Part shown: in pieces, positions 1 through 6,397 of the stretch
Numbering within the stretch: position 1 is the stretch's first letter
Layout of the letters: the number at the start of each line of letters is the position of its first letter
Assembly: GCA_046728075.1 (NCBI GenBank)
Contig: JBKPDV010000056.1
Coordinates: 1 to 13,070 of the forward strand
From: JBKPDV01 sp046728075
GTDB taxonomy: Bacteria > Acidobacteriota > Thermoanaerobaculia > UBA5066 > Gp7-AA6
Direction: 5' to 3'
DNA: 13,070 bases
Translations under genes and position numbers: made by a program
The notes under the pieces: model-generated
What the model was told of the DNA's origin: nothing
The model's input: only the letters and a program-made list of their open reading frames with translations
Database searches by the model: none

Positions 1-197
1 TCTTCATTACTGCCTCCCCGCAAACGCGCCGGAGCGGCCGAAGCGGACGGAACGAGGTCGCCGGACCATCGACCCGCGGCGTCCTTCTCGTCTCTCCGGT
101 CTGTCCTGCGGTCGCCTTCAACCGAAACGGTGTCGGCACAAGTATAGAGGCAGTTGCACCTCCGAGTCCCGATCACGGCGCGCCGCGGGGACGACCG

Positions 198-1052
198 TCA
201 GCGCCTGGCCAGCAGGCAAATACCGCCCCAGGGGCGAGATCCCTGCGGACCCGGGGATTCCGGGAGCCGAGCCATCAGCCGGAGCGGAAACGGGAGCCTC
301 TTTGCGCGCGCCGCCGCTTGAAACACCGAGCGCACCTGTGTCGGATCCCACCCGTAGCCAGAGAAGAACGGAGGCCCTTCCAGCGGAGCGAATTTGGGCG
401 GCGCGCCGGCGTCGCCCAGATTCTTCCCCCAGTTTCGTTGAATCATGCGCAAGAGACCGGGCGAGACGACGTCGAGGATCCAACGCTGGAACGCGGGGGG
501 CCGAGCGAGATCCTCCGCCAGCGAACCGACCTCCTGCCGCGTCAAATAGAGGAGAAGCCCCTCGGTCAGGATGAGCGCCTTCTGCGCGCGCCGGCCCAGC
601 TCCTCGAACAATTCGCGACGGGCTTCGCGATCCGACAGGTCGAGTCGGATTCGCTCGAGAGCGCAGGAGGATTTCTCGCCTTCGAGCGCGGCCTCCTTGA
701 AGTCGAGCAACTCCGGCAGATCCACCTCGATCCAGGTCAGGGACGGAGGAAGCGCCAGACGGTAAGGTCTTGCGTCGAGCCCCGCGGCCAGGTTGACGAC
801 CAGATCCACTCCCTGCGAAATCTGTTCGGCGATCAACTGATCGAAGAGCCAGGTGCGCATGACCCAGGACCACGTGTTGCGATTCCCCTTCGGCAACGTG
901 TCCGCGATCTGCTCGCCTCGCTCGCCTGCGAGCCGCCGCGCGAACGGGTCCCGAAAAAGCGCATCCTTGCGCTCGCTCTCCCGCGCCCGGTACACCGCCG
1001 CCCAGCGCGCCGTGTCGGAAATGTTTCGAATCAGGGGCTCTCTTTGTTCCAA
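198..1052 (-). CDS. SAM-dependent methyltransferase, leucine carboxyl methyltransferase-like
   Basis: Probable class I S-adenosylmethionine methyltransferase of the LCM-like family (the group often annotated as 'SAM-dependent methyltransferase, TIGR00027'); the methyl acceptor is unknown. In 284 residues one sees the family's DPFA box (35-38), the SAM-binding motif NLAAGLDARPYRL (87-99), an acidic post-motif EVDLPELLDFK (109-119) and the motif TEGLLLYL (163-170), all in the usual order and spacing. Length is normal for the family. The start is a TTG supported by a strong GGAGGA Shine-Dalgarno five bases upstream. It is the last gene of the sigma-VOC-methyltransferase operon, 26 nt behind the VOC gene. 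No signal peptide or membrane segment, so cytoplasmic. Such enzymes sometimes act in secondary metabolism, but nothing here identifies a pathway. Confidence 0.88.
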   Translation of the reverse strand: MEQREPLIRNISDTARWAAVYRARESERKDALFRDPFARRLAGERGEQIADTLPKGNRNTWSWVMRTWLFDQLIAEQISQGVDLVVNLAAGLDARPYRLALPPSLTWIEVDLPELLDFKEAALEGEKSSCALERIRLDLSDREARRELFEELGRRAQKALILTEGLLLYLTRQEVGSLAEDLARPPAFQRWILDVVSPGLLRMIQRNWGKNLGDAGAPPKFAPLEGPPFFSGYGWDPTQVRSVFQAAARAKRLPFPLRLMARLPESPGPQGSRPWGGICLLARR

Positions 1053-1078
1053 TGTTCTCCTCCGTTTCGGCCGGTCTT

Positions 1079-2053
1079 CTAGATCGCGCTCTTGTGGGGA
1101 GTGGCGAGATGCCAGGTCGTGCCGAAGGGATCCTTCACGGACCCGGCCCGTCCGTAGGGCTGATCCGAGGGCGCCTGGGTGGAAACGGCACCCGCGCGCA
1201 GCGCCCGCTCGTAGAGCGCATCCACGCTCTCGACGTAGAGGAAGATCGCGGTCGGCATCGTCTGGTATGGGCCGTGCGCTTCGGAGAGCTCGATGACCGA
1301 ATCGCCGATGCGCACCTTCGCGTGCACGACGACTCCCTCCGGCGACTGGGCCCGCTCGATCTCTTCGCCTCCGAGTCCGGCCTTCAGGAAGTCGATCAAG
1401 GCGGCCGCCCCGCGCGGGTGCAGGTAGGGATTCACGGTGGCAAGCCCCTCGGGCACGTAGCGGGGTCCCCGATGTGTCGCGATGTACCAGAAGTTGCCGA
1501 AGGAGTCCCGCACCCCCGCTTCCCGGTCTCCGTAGGGCTGCTCGACAGGAGCCTGTGTGGATGCGGCTCCGGCCTCGAGCGCGCGCTGATAGACCGCGTC
1601 CACGTCCTCGACGTAGAGATGAATCGCGCTCGTCGTCTCGCCGGTCATCCCTTCGTAGCCGCCGATCATGACCGCGGAGTCGCCGATGCGGACTTCCGCA
1701 TGCAGGCCGCCGGCAGAACCTTTCGTCCGAAGTGTCTCCGTCGCGCCGAAGGCCTCCTTCACGAAATCGACCAGGCGCTCGGCGCCCGCGACCGCCAGAT
1801 AGAGGGTTGCGGTGTGGTATCCCTCCCGAATCGCTTTCGGCTTCCTCGCGCTTTCGCCCGCAGAAGCGCTCAGGCGATCTTTCAGCCTCTGACGGAATTC
1901 CTCCGCCGGCAAGCCGCGCAACCCGGACGCGGCGCGCGCGAGCCCGGTGAGCTCGGTGTCCGTGGGCGCAAGCTCCGGACTGCGGCCGGACACGATCGCC
2001 TCGACCACGGAGTCCAGACGCTGCGAAACGGATTCTCTAGCCATGTTTTTCAT
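1079..2053 (-). CDS. Tandem VOC-domain protein with helical N-terminus, coupled to ECF sigma factor
   Basis: Cytoplasmic protein with two vicinal-oxygen-chelate (glyoxalase/bleomycin-resistance, PhnB-like) domains at about 79-195 and 202-318. Each has the HAxVRIGDS strand (H118; H244), a YVExVDAxYxRAL helix and a DxFGxxWxxAT terminal strand, so the halves arose by duplication. Residues 1-75 form a separate charged helical module with a 'LPAEEFRQRLKDRL' motif, unlike a VOC fold. The start ATG overlaps the end of the upstream sigma gene by 17 nt; a second in-frame ATG at 2044 is also possible. Such overlap implies translational coupling, a common arrangement for sigma factors and their regulators. 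I infer that the N-terminal module may bind the sigma factor and the VOC domains may sense a small ligand. An ordinary dioxygenase or resistance protein is the alternative. Confidence 0.85.
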   Translation of the reverse strand: MKNMARESVSQRLDSVVEAIVSGRSPELAPTDTELTGLARAASGLRGLPAEEFRQRLKDRLSASAGESARKPKAIREGYHTATLYLAVAGAERLVDFVKEAFGATETLRTKGSAGGLHAEVRIGDSAVMIGGYEGMTGETTSAIHLYVEDVDAVYQRALEAGAASTQAPVEQPYGDREAGVRDSFGNFWYIATHRGPRYVPEGLATVNPYLHPRGAAALIDFLKAGLGGEEIERAQSPEGVVVHAKVRIGDSVIELSEAHGPYQTMPTAIFLYVESVDALYERALRAGAVSTQAPSDQPYGRAGSVKDPFGTTWHLATPHKSAI

Positions 2054-2600
2054 CCATGCGCGACCGCAGACGTCGCAGCGCCCGGAGCTGAAGTTGCTTG
2101 ACGGCGCCCTCGGTCTTTTTCAAAGCGCGCGCGATCTCTCCGATGCTCTTCTCTTCTCCAAAGCGCATTCGAATGACCCGTTGCTGGAGCAGAGGCAGCT
2201 CTCCCACCATGCGGTACAGGCCCGTCCGATATTCGACTTCCCGCATCACAACCGGCTCCGGAGCGTCCTCCGGCGCCGCCGACGCGGACCTCCCCCTCTT
2301 TTCGAAATGGCTCGCAATCGCGTTGGAAGCGATGCGGAAGAGCCATGCCGCAAACGGAACCCCCCGCCATTCGAAGCGTCCGATGTTGGCGAGCGCCTTG
2401 TGAAAGACGTCGGAGGTCAGATCCTCCGCCTCGGCACGATCGGACACCCGCCGCAGGACGAAGGCATACACACGATCGAAGTGGTTCTCGTAGAGATTCG
2501 CGAACCGGCTCGGATCCCTCTGAGCCGCCTCGATCGCGAGGCGTTCTTCGGCGTCCGGCGGCGCTTCTCGACCCGTCAAGCTCGATCTCTCGGGAGTCAC
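2037..2600 (-). CDS. ECF-type RNA polymerase sigma factor
   Basis: Extracytoplasmic-function sigma-70 family factor that would redirect RNA polymerase to a small regulon. From a GTG start it has 187 residues: region sigma2 at about 32-102 (including DRAEAEDLTSDVFHKAL and the WLFRIASNAIASHF stretch) and sigma4 at about 129-182 with the helix-turn-helix IGEIARALKKTEGAVKQLQ. The open frame runs on to 3125, but that extension passes through a hairpin-rich repeat and has no homology-like content, so I rejected it. A TTG at 2579 with GAGAG seven bases upstream is an alternative start; the choice between GTG and TTG is unresolved. It heads an operon with the overlapping VOC protein and the methyltransferase. 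No classical zinc-binding anti-sigma gene is nearby. Confidence 0.87.
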   Translation of the reverse strand: MTPERSSLTGREAPPDAEERLAIEAAQRDPSRFANLYENHFDRVYAFVLRRVSDRAEAEDLTSDVFHKALANIGRFEWRGVPFAAWLFRIASNAIASHFEKRGRSASAAPEDAPEPVVMREVEYRTGLYRMVGELPLLQQRVIRMRFGEEKSIGEIARALKKTEGAVKQLQLRALRRLRSRMDEKHG

Positions 2601-2671
2601 TCTATGACTACAACCGGCGAGCGACCGAAGAGTTACGGCTAAGCCGCGAGGTATTGAGATCGCCGGGAGAG

Positions 2672-2856
2672 TTCCCCTCACCCTGACCCTCTCCCGCCGG
2701 GAGAGGGGACGCGAGCCGACCCGGTAACAGTCCGGGTCGCGGCGCGCGAAGTCCTCCAGAGGGGAGGAGGCGCGCGCCGGGAGGGTGAGCGCGCGAGGGA
2801 CCAGGCTCGCGGTCGAGCCCCTTTGGGGGAGCCGCGAGCCGGTGCGCCAAAGGCGC
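2672..2856. repeat. Hairpin-rich intergenic repeat element
   Basis: The 316-base gap 2601-2916 between the sigma gene and the MmcQ gene holds a run of perfect hairpins: CCCTCTCCC/GGGAGAGGG (2687-2707, loop GCC), CGACCCGG/CCGGGTCG (2717-2739, loop 7), CCTCC/GGAGG (2753-2767), GCTCGCGG/CCGCGAGC (2805-2839) enclosing CCCC-TTT-GGGG, and TGCGCC/GGCGCA (2843-2856, loop AAA). CTCACCCT at 2677-2684 is complemented by AGGGTGAG at 2782-2789, so part of the block is one long imperfect inverted repeat. The CTCACCCTGACCCTCTCCC phrase resembles dispersed intergenic repeats found in many GC-rich genomes (recollection, not searched). It could also end or attenuate transcription. No gene is visible inside it. 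Confidence 0.6.
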
Positions 2857-2893
2857 AGGTCCCGAGTAAGCGGAAGCGACGTGAAGCCTCCCC

Positions 2894-2899
2894 TATACT
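2894..2899 (+). promoter_or_regulatory. Probable -10 element of the MmcQ/YjbR gene
   Basis: TATACT lies 17 bases before the ATG at 2917 and just downstream of the repeat block. Transcription would start near 2906, leaving a leader of only about 11 bases without a Shine-Dalgarno. No good -35 hexamer is seen at 17-18 bases spacing, so this is a single-element call. Confidence 0.4.
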
Positions 2900-2916
2900 C
2901 TCGGCCTCGAGATTCC

Positions 2917-3429
2917 ATGCCCAAGAAACAGTTGCCTCGCGACACCGGCCACGCGGCCGGCAAGACCCGCCGCGCCGACGGGAGGCGAGCGGACAAGACA
3001 AACGCAGCTCGTCCGGCCGGAGATTTCCGCTCCGTGTCGCGGGAGCTGCGTGCGTTTGCGATGGGCCTGCCCGGGGCCACGGAAGATTTTCCGTGGGGAG
3101 ATCGCGTGGCGAAGGTCAACGGCAAGGTCTTCGTATTTCTGGGGCTCGATCCGGTTCCCGGCGGTCCGATCGGACTCTCGTTGAAGCTGCCCGCCTCGGG
3201 TCAGGAAGCGCTCGACCTGCCCTTTACCAAGCCGACGGGTTATGGCCTGGGAAAGAGCGGCTGGGTCACTTCGACCTTCGAGCCGGGCGAGAAAGTCCCG
3301 CTGGATATCTTGAAGACCTGGATCCTGGAAAGCTATCGAGCGATTGCCCCGAAAAAACTCAGCGCGGCGCTCGAAGGTTCGGGTGCGGAAATCTCTCAGC
3401 GGCCGATCCAAAAGAAGAGGAGAAGATGA
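2917..3429 (+). CDS. MmcQ/YjbR family protein
   Basis: Cytoplasmic 170-residue protein of the MmcQ/YjbR (CyaY-fold, double-wing DNA-binding-like) family, whose biochemical role is not established. The family core spans about 36-150, with the hallmark FAMGLPGATEDFPWG (47-61), the strand KVNGKVFVFLGLD, the substrate-like loop PFTKPTGYGLGKSGWVT (102-118) and the C-terminal helix LKTWILESYRAIAPKKL. The first 35 residues are a basic, low-complexity extension not typical of the family. I chose ATG 2917 because the -10-like TATACT at 2894 would lie inside any earlier start and the upstream codons read through the repeat. There is no Shine-Dalgarno. Its stop overlaps the ATG of a tiny following ORF. 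Confidence 0.85.
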   Translation: MPKKQLPRDTGHAAGKTRRADGRRADKTNAARPAGDFRSVSRELRAFAMGLPGATEDFPWGDRVAKVNGKVFVFLGLDPVPGGPIGLSLKLPASGQEALDLPFTKPTGYGLGKSGWVTSTFEPGEKVPLDILKTWILESYRAIAPKKLSAALEGSGAEISQRPIQKKRRR

Positions 3430-3551
3430 TGAGCGTCTCCATCCTTCGGAACGTCACTCGTATCTCGGTTGTGCTCGTCGCTTTCCTCGAGCAGGCGCGC
3501 AAGGAAACGATCGCCCAGACGCCCCGCCGGGCGCGAAGGACTCGGTCCTAG
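3426..3551 (+). CDS. Tiny ORF coupled to MmcQ gene, possible decayed lipoprotein
   Basis: A 41-codon frame starting at ATG 3426 overlaps the MmcQ stop as ATGA and is preceded by AAGAGGAGAAG, a good Shine-Dalgarno, so it may well be translated. The product begins with a short basic stretch then a hydrophobic run (RISVVLVAFL), followed by EQARKET and a very basic end. That looks like a lipoprotein signal whose lipobox cysteine is gone or frameshifted. After it, 3552-3755 shows no continuing gene. I do not recognise a family. It could simply be a non-functional remnant. Confidence 0.3.
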   Translation: MMSVSILRNVTRISVVLVAFLEQARKETIAQTPRRARRTRS

Positions 3552-3683
3552 AGCGTCCTTTCGCTCGTTCGTGATCTGGCTTCGCCACCGCCCGGTCGCG
3601 AGACGCATCAGCCCTGCGGCCGAAGCGACCTGTCAGCGGCGGAGGACAGCGGCGCTGCGACGATGAGAATCAAATGAAACGCT

Positions 3684-3712
3684 TTGCTTCGCCTATCGCG
3701 AAGATCGAGAAT
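3684..3712 (+). promoter_or_regulatory. Candidate sigma70 promoter for the His-rich protein gene
   Basis: TTGCTT (3684-3689), a 17-base spacer and GAGAAT (3707-3712) precede the ATG at 3756 by 43 bases. The spacer carries a CTTCGC/GCGAAG hairpin (3687-3703) that overlaps both elements' inner edge, a possible operator. Both hexamers are weak matches. Confidence 0.33.
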
Positions 3713-3755
3713 AGAGGCGGACCGTGAGTTTTTCGACGCCGCACCGGAGGTCGTC

Positions 3756-4319
3756 ATGAAACGTATTCTCGTTCTCACGCTGTTCGGATCCTTGAGCGCA
3801 TCTCTTCTGGCAACCCAATCCGGGCGCGCTCCAACGCAATTCTCGGACCCCATTCTCGATGAGATCGCCCGGCTTTCGGCCGCGGGAGCATCCGACGCAA
3901 CGCTTGTCTCATTCATCCACGCGCGCGGCTCCCGACTCGAGGCGCCGACCTCGGACGACCTGATCCGCTTGAAGCAGGCCGGAGTCTCGGAGAAGGTGAT
4001 CGGTTATCTGGCGGGTCTCTCCCCGCACGACCGGGGACAAGCGGGGCGATACGTCGCCCGCGACGATAACGCTTCCGACGACGGCTCCGAGATCGTGGCC
4101 TACGACGGGGCGGGCTACTACCGGCCGTATCCCTACGCCTACGGTGGCTTCTATAGCCCCTACTGGTATGGCCCCTACTGGGGTTTTTACTATCCAGGGT
4201 TCATCGGGTTCCACGCCGGCTTCGGCCACGGCCACTTCCACGGCCACGGCCATGGCCACTTCCACGGCCACGGCCACTTCCACGGGCACGGTCACGGCCA
4301 CGGCCACGGTCACCGCTGA
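3756..4319 (+). CDS. Secreted protein with Gly-His repeat tail
   Basis: A 187-residue exported protein with three parts. Residues 1-20 are a signal peptide (MKR then a hydrophobic stretch to LLAT). Residues about 28-90 hold a helical region with the phrase DDLIRLKQAGVSEKVIGYLAGL (68-88), a motif often seen in small secreted proteins of Acidobacteriota and Myxococcota (recollection). Residues 119-152 are Tyr/Pro/Gly-rich (YYRPYPYAYGGFYSPYWYGPY, written in parts). From 153 to the end there are 16 histidines, mostly alternating with glycine and broken by Phe-His. Such tails bind Ni, Zn or Cu. The ATG at 3756 has CCGGAGG six bases upstream. Monocistronic by appearance. A metal-buffering or surface-adhesive role is inference. 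Confidence 0.75.
   Translation: MKRILVLTLFGSLSASLLATQSGRAPTQFSDPILDEIARLSAAGASDATLVSFIHARGSRLEAPTSDDLIRLKQAGVSEKVIGYLAGLSPHDRGQAGRYVARDDNASDDGSEIVAYDGAGYYRPYPYAYGGFYSPYWYGPYWGFYYPGFIGFHAGFGHGHFHGHGHGHFHGHGHFHGHGHGHGHGHR
4224..4316 (+). repeat. Tandem GGCCAC-type coding repeat (Gly-His tail)
   Basis: Short units of GGCCAC, with interspersed TTCCAC, repeat with a 6-base period through the last 31 codons of the secreted protein. Codon use is nearly uniform (GGC, CAC), which suggests slippage-prone expansion rather than slow divergence, so copy number may differ among strains. Confidence 0.8.
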
Positions 4320-4389
4320 GGAGTTGACCGGAGCGGCGAGACGGCAGGGCGAAAACGCGGGGTTTCGCTAGCGTCTAATTTCCGCATTT

Positions 4390-4413
4390 GCTGAAGCGCC
4401 CGAGTCAGCTTTT
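4390..4413 (+). terminator. Weak terminator after the His-rich protein gene
   Basis: GCTGA, a ten-base loop, TCAGC and then TTTT lie 71 bases after the stop codon. The stem is only five pairs, so this is a tentative call. Nothing else is visible in 4320-4488. Confidence 0.3.
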
Positions 4414-4492
4414 CTGGACGATTCCGCTAAGCGCCAACGCTCACGCCCCGGGCATCGAGCGGAACACATTGCCGGCCGCTCGTCGGTCGAGG

Positions 4493-4526
4493 AAAAAGGG
4501 GCGCCGGGCCCACCCGCGACCCGGCG
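4493..4526 (-). terminator. Rho-independent terminator of the Spy/CpxP-like gene
   Basis: On the minus strand a seven-pair stem (CGCCGGG with CCCGGCG, plus-strand 4502-4508 and 4520-4526, loop 11) is followed by a TTTTT run (complement of AAAAA at 4493-4497). It begins 12 bases beyond the stop of the gene at 4539. Confidence 0.6.
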
Positions 4527-4538
4527 GCCGCACGAGTA

Positions 4539-5024
4539 TCAGATCGAAAGCGTTCCGGTCCGGATCAGGTATGCCAGATGAGACCGCTGCTCCGCGTTGA
4601 GCAGCTTGTGGAGACGCTCGAGGGCGTCGATGACAGCTCCGCGGAGACGTTCGGCGCTCGCCAGACGCGTCGCGGCGCCTGACTTGGCCTTCTCCTGGTT
4701 GAAGCTGTCTCCCTCGATCGCGTCAGCAAAGGCCGAGATGGCTCGACGGTGGTCGACCGCGGCCTGGGCGCGCTCGGTTTTGAGCTCGTCCAAGATTCGC
4801 GCGAGCTCGGCGATCTGCGCTTCCTCGAGCTGGAGCTTGTAGGCCAGGAATCGCAGCGGACGTCGGACGCCGAATGCGCCGCCTCCGAAATCAAAGGCTC
4901 CCGGCTCCCTCTCTCCGGCCGTGCTGTAAGACCATCCGGCACGGCCTCCCGAGCCGCAACCCATGGCGGCGCGGTGCTCGCCCCGGCGGTGCCGCATCCA
5001 ATAGGGAATGAATCCCGGATACAT
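4539..5024 (-). CDS. Spy/CpxP-like (LTxxQ) protein, putative metal or misfolding responder
   Basis: A 161-residue protein whose C-terminal two thirds look like the Spy/CpxP/CnrX-type all-helical hairpin: helix LQLEEAQIAELARILDEL (65-82), a second helix with ERAQAAVDHRRAIS, and the LTxxQ-like box LLNAEQRSHL (141-150). Family members are periplasmic chaperones or metal sensors. Oddly, no signal peptide is seen: the N-terminus is aromatic, basic and Gly-rich (MYPGFIPYW, then HRR, then GCGSGG). The start at 5024 has a perfect GGAGGT five bases upstream, so a longer signal-bearing form is unlikely. It has a sigma70-type promoter and its own terminator, and lies divergent to a small membrane protein. 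If truly cytoplasmic, it would be an unusual variant of the family. Confidence 0.72.
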   Translation of the reverse strand: MYPGFIPYWMRHRRGEHRAAMGCGSGGRAGWSYSTAGEREPGAFDFGGGAFGVRRPLRFLAYKLQLEEAQIAELARILDELKTERAQAAVDHRRAISAFADAIEGDSFNQEKAKSGAATRLASAERLRGAVIDALERLHKLLNAEQRSHLAYLIRTGTLSI

Positions 5025-5101
5025 GAGGACCTCCTTTCGCCGGGGCAATCGCGCCCGGCGGGAACAGAACGCGTGGGCAACACGCCTCACGCGGAAACTT
5101 G

Positions 5102-5130
5102 AAATTACGCCTTCCCGCGGATCGGGTCAA
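5102..5130 (-). promoter_or_regulatory. Sigma70-type promoter of the Spy/CpxP-like gene
   Basis: On the minus strand TTGACC, exactly 17 bases, then TAATTT. This is the best promoter in the window. Transcription would begin near 5095, giving a leader of about 70 bases before the GGAGGT-ATG at 5024. Confidence 0.65.
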
Positions 5131-5191
5131 CCTCCGATTTCCTGCGCGGGACTGGCGGCCGGATTGCAGGAAAGAGTCGCGGAGGCTAAAA

Positions 5192-5416
5192 ATGAAGAGA
5201 CTCGATCTTTCGCTGCCCGAGCTAATGTTCGTGATTGTGACTCGCGCCGCGCTCGCCGCCGGCGTCGGCCTGCTTCTGTCCGACAGACTGCGCCGCGGCA
5301 AGCGCCGCAAGGTCGGCCTGACCCTCATCGCGGTCGGCGTGCTCACGACCCTTCCGGCGGCCATGTTCGTCCGGCAAGGATTCCGAAGAGAGGATCAGGA
5401 GAGGCGGATCGCCTGA
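5192..5416 (+). CDS. Small two-helix inner-membrane protein
   Basis: A 74-residue protein with two predicted membrane segments (about 11-30 and 41-60) joined by a strongly basic loop DRLRRGKRRK, so the loop should face the cytoplasm and both ends the outside. The ATG at 5192 is preceded by GGAGG at good spacing; an in-frame ATG at 5099 has no such site and would lie inside the promoter of the divergent gene. I recognise no named family. Its head-to-head position with the Spy/CpxP-like gene (167 bases between starts) suggests shared control and perhaps a common envelope function; that is inference. Confidence 0.7.
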   Translation: MKRLDLSLPELMFVIVTRAALAAGVGLLLSDRLRRGKRRKVGLTLIAVGVLTTLPAAMFVRQGFRREDQERRIA

Positions 5417-5545
5417 TGCCGAACGCCTCACCGGCGAAAACGAGATGAAGAAGACAGATAGCGTCAGGCGCAGAAGGGTGCGAGATGCTCCTTCGAGGGG
5501 CCGGTGAAGTAGCGGCCGCCGCGCGCGCCGCAAACCGGGACCGCG

Positions 5546-5965
5546 ATGAAGTGGCGTCCGTCGCCGCCAGACCTCCTGAAGACCTTCGACGACGTCGCTC
5601 CGCCCCCGCCGGTCGTCCGAAGAAAGATGTTTGGCTACCCCGCCGCTTTCGTCAACGGCAACATGTTCCTCGGACTCTTTCAAGACCAGATGATCGTGCG
5701 TTTGCCGGAACAGACTCGGGAGGATCTGATTCGCGAGGGAGGAGCCGTATTCGAGCCGATGCCGGGCCGGCCGATGCGCGAGTACGTCGTCGTGCCACCC
5801 CGAATCCTAGGAGATTCAAAAGGCCTATCCAGCTGGGTAGGGAAAGCGCTCGCCTACGGCCGCGGACTGCCCCCTAAGGCTGCGAAAGAAAAGAAGAAGA
5901 AGAGCGGAGAGACCGCACGGACTCCGAAAGCGGCGAGAAAAGCGGACCAGCGCCGGCGCCGTTAG
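5546..5965 (+). CDS. TfoX/Sxy N-terminal domain protein
   Basis: A 139-residue cytoplasmic protein with a TfoX N-terminal domain at about 10-110: RRKMFGYPAAFVNGNMFLGLF (25-45), the strand MIVRLP, and the conserved end PMPGRPMREYVVVPP followed by LSSWVGKALAYGRGLPPK. In gamma-proteobacteria TfoX/Sxy activates competence genes with CRP, but the stand-alone N-domain is widespread and of unknown role, so I give no gene symbol. Residues 111-139 are a Lys/Arg-rich tail that could touch nucleic acid. No convincing Shine-Dalgarno precedes the ATG. The 129 bases between it and the previous gene show nothing definite. Confidence 0.85.
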   Translation: MKWRPSPPDLLKTFDDVAPPPPVVRRKMFGYPAAFVNGNMFLGLFQDQMIVRLPEQTREDLIREGGAVFEPMPGRPMREYVVVPPRILGDSKGLSSWVGKALAYGRGLPPKAAKEKKKKSGETARTPKAARKADQRRRR

Positions 5966-6093
5966 ACGCTCGGCCTCGCGAAATCGCATGATCTGCATTT
6001 CACGCTGATGCTCGCGGGCTGGGAGCGCGCGATGAAACGCGGTGCTCGAACGGGAACAAACGCCTTCACCCAAATGAACCGCCGATCCCGAAG

Positions 6094-6099
6094 TACACT
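6094..6099 (+). promoter_or_regulatory. -10 element of a probable leaderless transcript
   Basis: TACACT ends seven bases before the ATG at 6106. With normal spacing the transcription start falls on or next to the A of ATG. There is no Shine-Dalgarno, consistent with a leaderless mRNA. No clear -35 hexamer is present. Confidence 0.4.
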
Positions 6100-6105
6100 C
6101 GCGCC

Positions 6106-6393
6106 ATGGCGCAGCCGATCGAAGTCGAACGAGTCCAGACAGGCGTGCGGATCGAGAAGCGGATCCTCAAAGTCCTGAAGGGTTTGGCGGAATACCACGA
6201 CCTGTCGTTGGGTGATCTGCTGGAGGGCATCGTTCTGCACGCGTTTGAGGGCAAGGCCCCATTCGGGGCCGAGAGCCGCGAGTGCATCGCGGAGCTGAAA
6301 AAAATCTACGGGCTCGACCTCGACGCGACCGCCAGCCACCGCCTGCGCGACATCCGCCGGCCGCCCCTCGCCGCGCGCCGGCGAAGGTCGTAA
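6106..6393 (+). CDS. Small ribbon-helix-helix-like hypothetical protein
   Basis: A 95-residue protein. Residues 8-45 (ERVQTGVRIEKRILKVLKGL, then DLSLGDLLEGIV) have the pattern of a beta-strand, helix, turn and helix as in CopG/Arc-type ribbon-helix-helix DNA-binding proteins; the family is not certain. The C-terminus is Arg-rich. It probably binds DNA as a dimer or acts as a small adaptor. It converges on the DUF4388/J-like gene with only 4 bases between stop codons, so their transcripts must overlap. No toxin partner is next to it, which argues against a toxin-antitoxin role. Confidence 0.65.
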   Translation: MAQPIEVERVQTGVRIEKRILKVLKGLAEYHDLSLGDLLEGIVLHAFEGKAPFGAESRECIAELKKIYGLDLDATASHRLRDIRRPPLAARRRRS

Positions 6394-6397
6394 CCGC

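Noticed and set aside
118..873. Minus-strand open frame of about 251 codons
   Set aside because: Out of frame within the methyltransferase gene and lacks any motif. The stretch 1-197 beyond the methyltransferase stop shows no gene.
1052..2101. Plus-strand open frame of about 349 codons
   Set aside because: Lies opposite the VOC gene, which has clear domain motifs, and has no recognisable domain.
2601..3125. N-terminal extension of the first ECF sigma factor
   Set aside because: The frame is open but passes through the hairpin-rich repeat and into the MmcQ gene on the other strand, and has no sigma-like sequence.
4388..4600. Plus-strand open frame of about 70 codons
   Set aside because: Arg/Pro-rich, crosses the terminator and the end of the Spy-like gene, no Shine-Dalgarno or motif.
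6106..6393. Antitoxin of a toxin-antitoxin pair
   Set aside because: The small ribbon-helix-helix-like protein has no adjacent toxin-sized gene on its strand.
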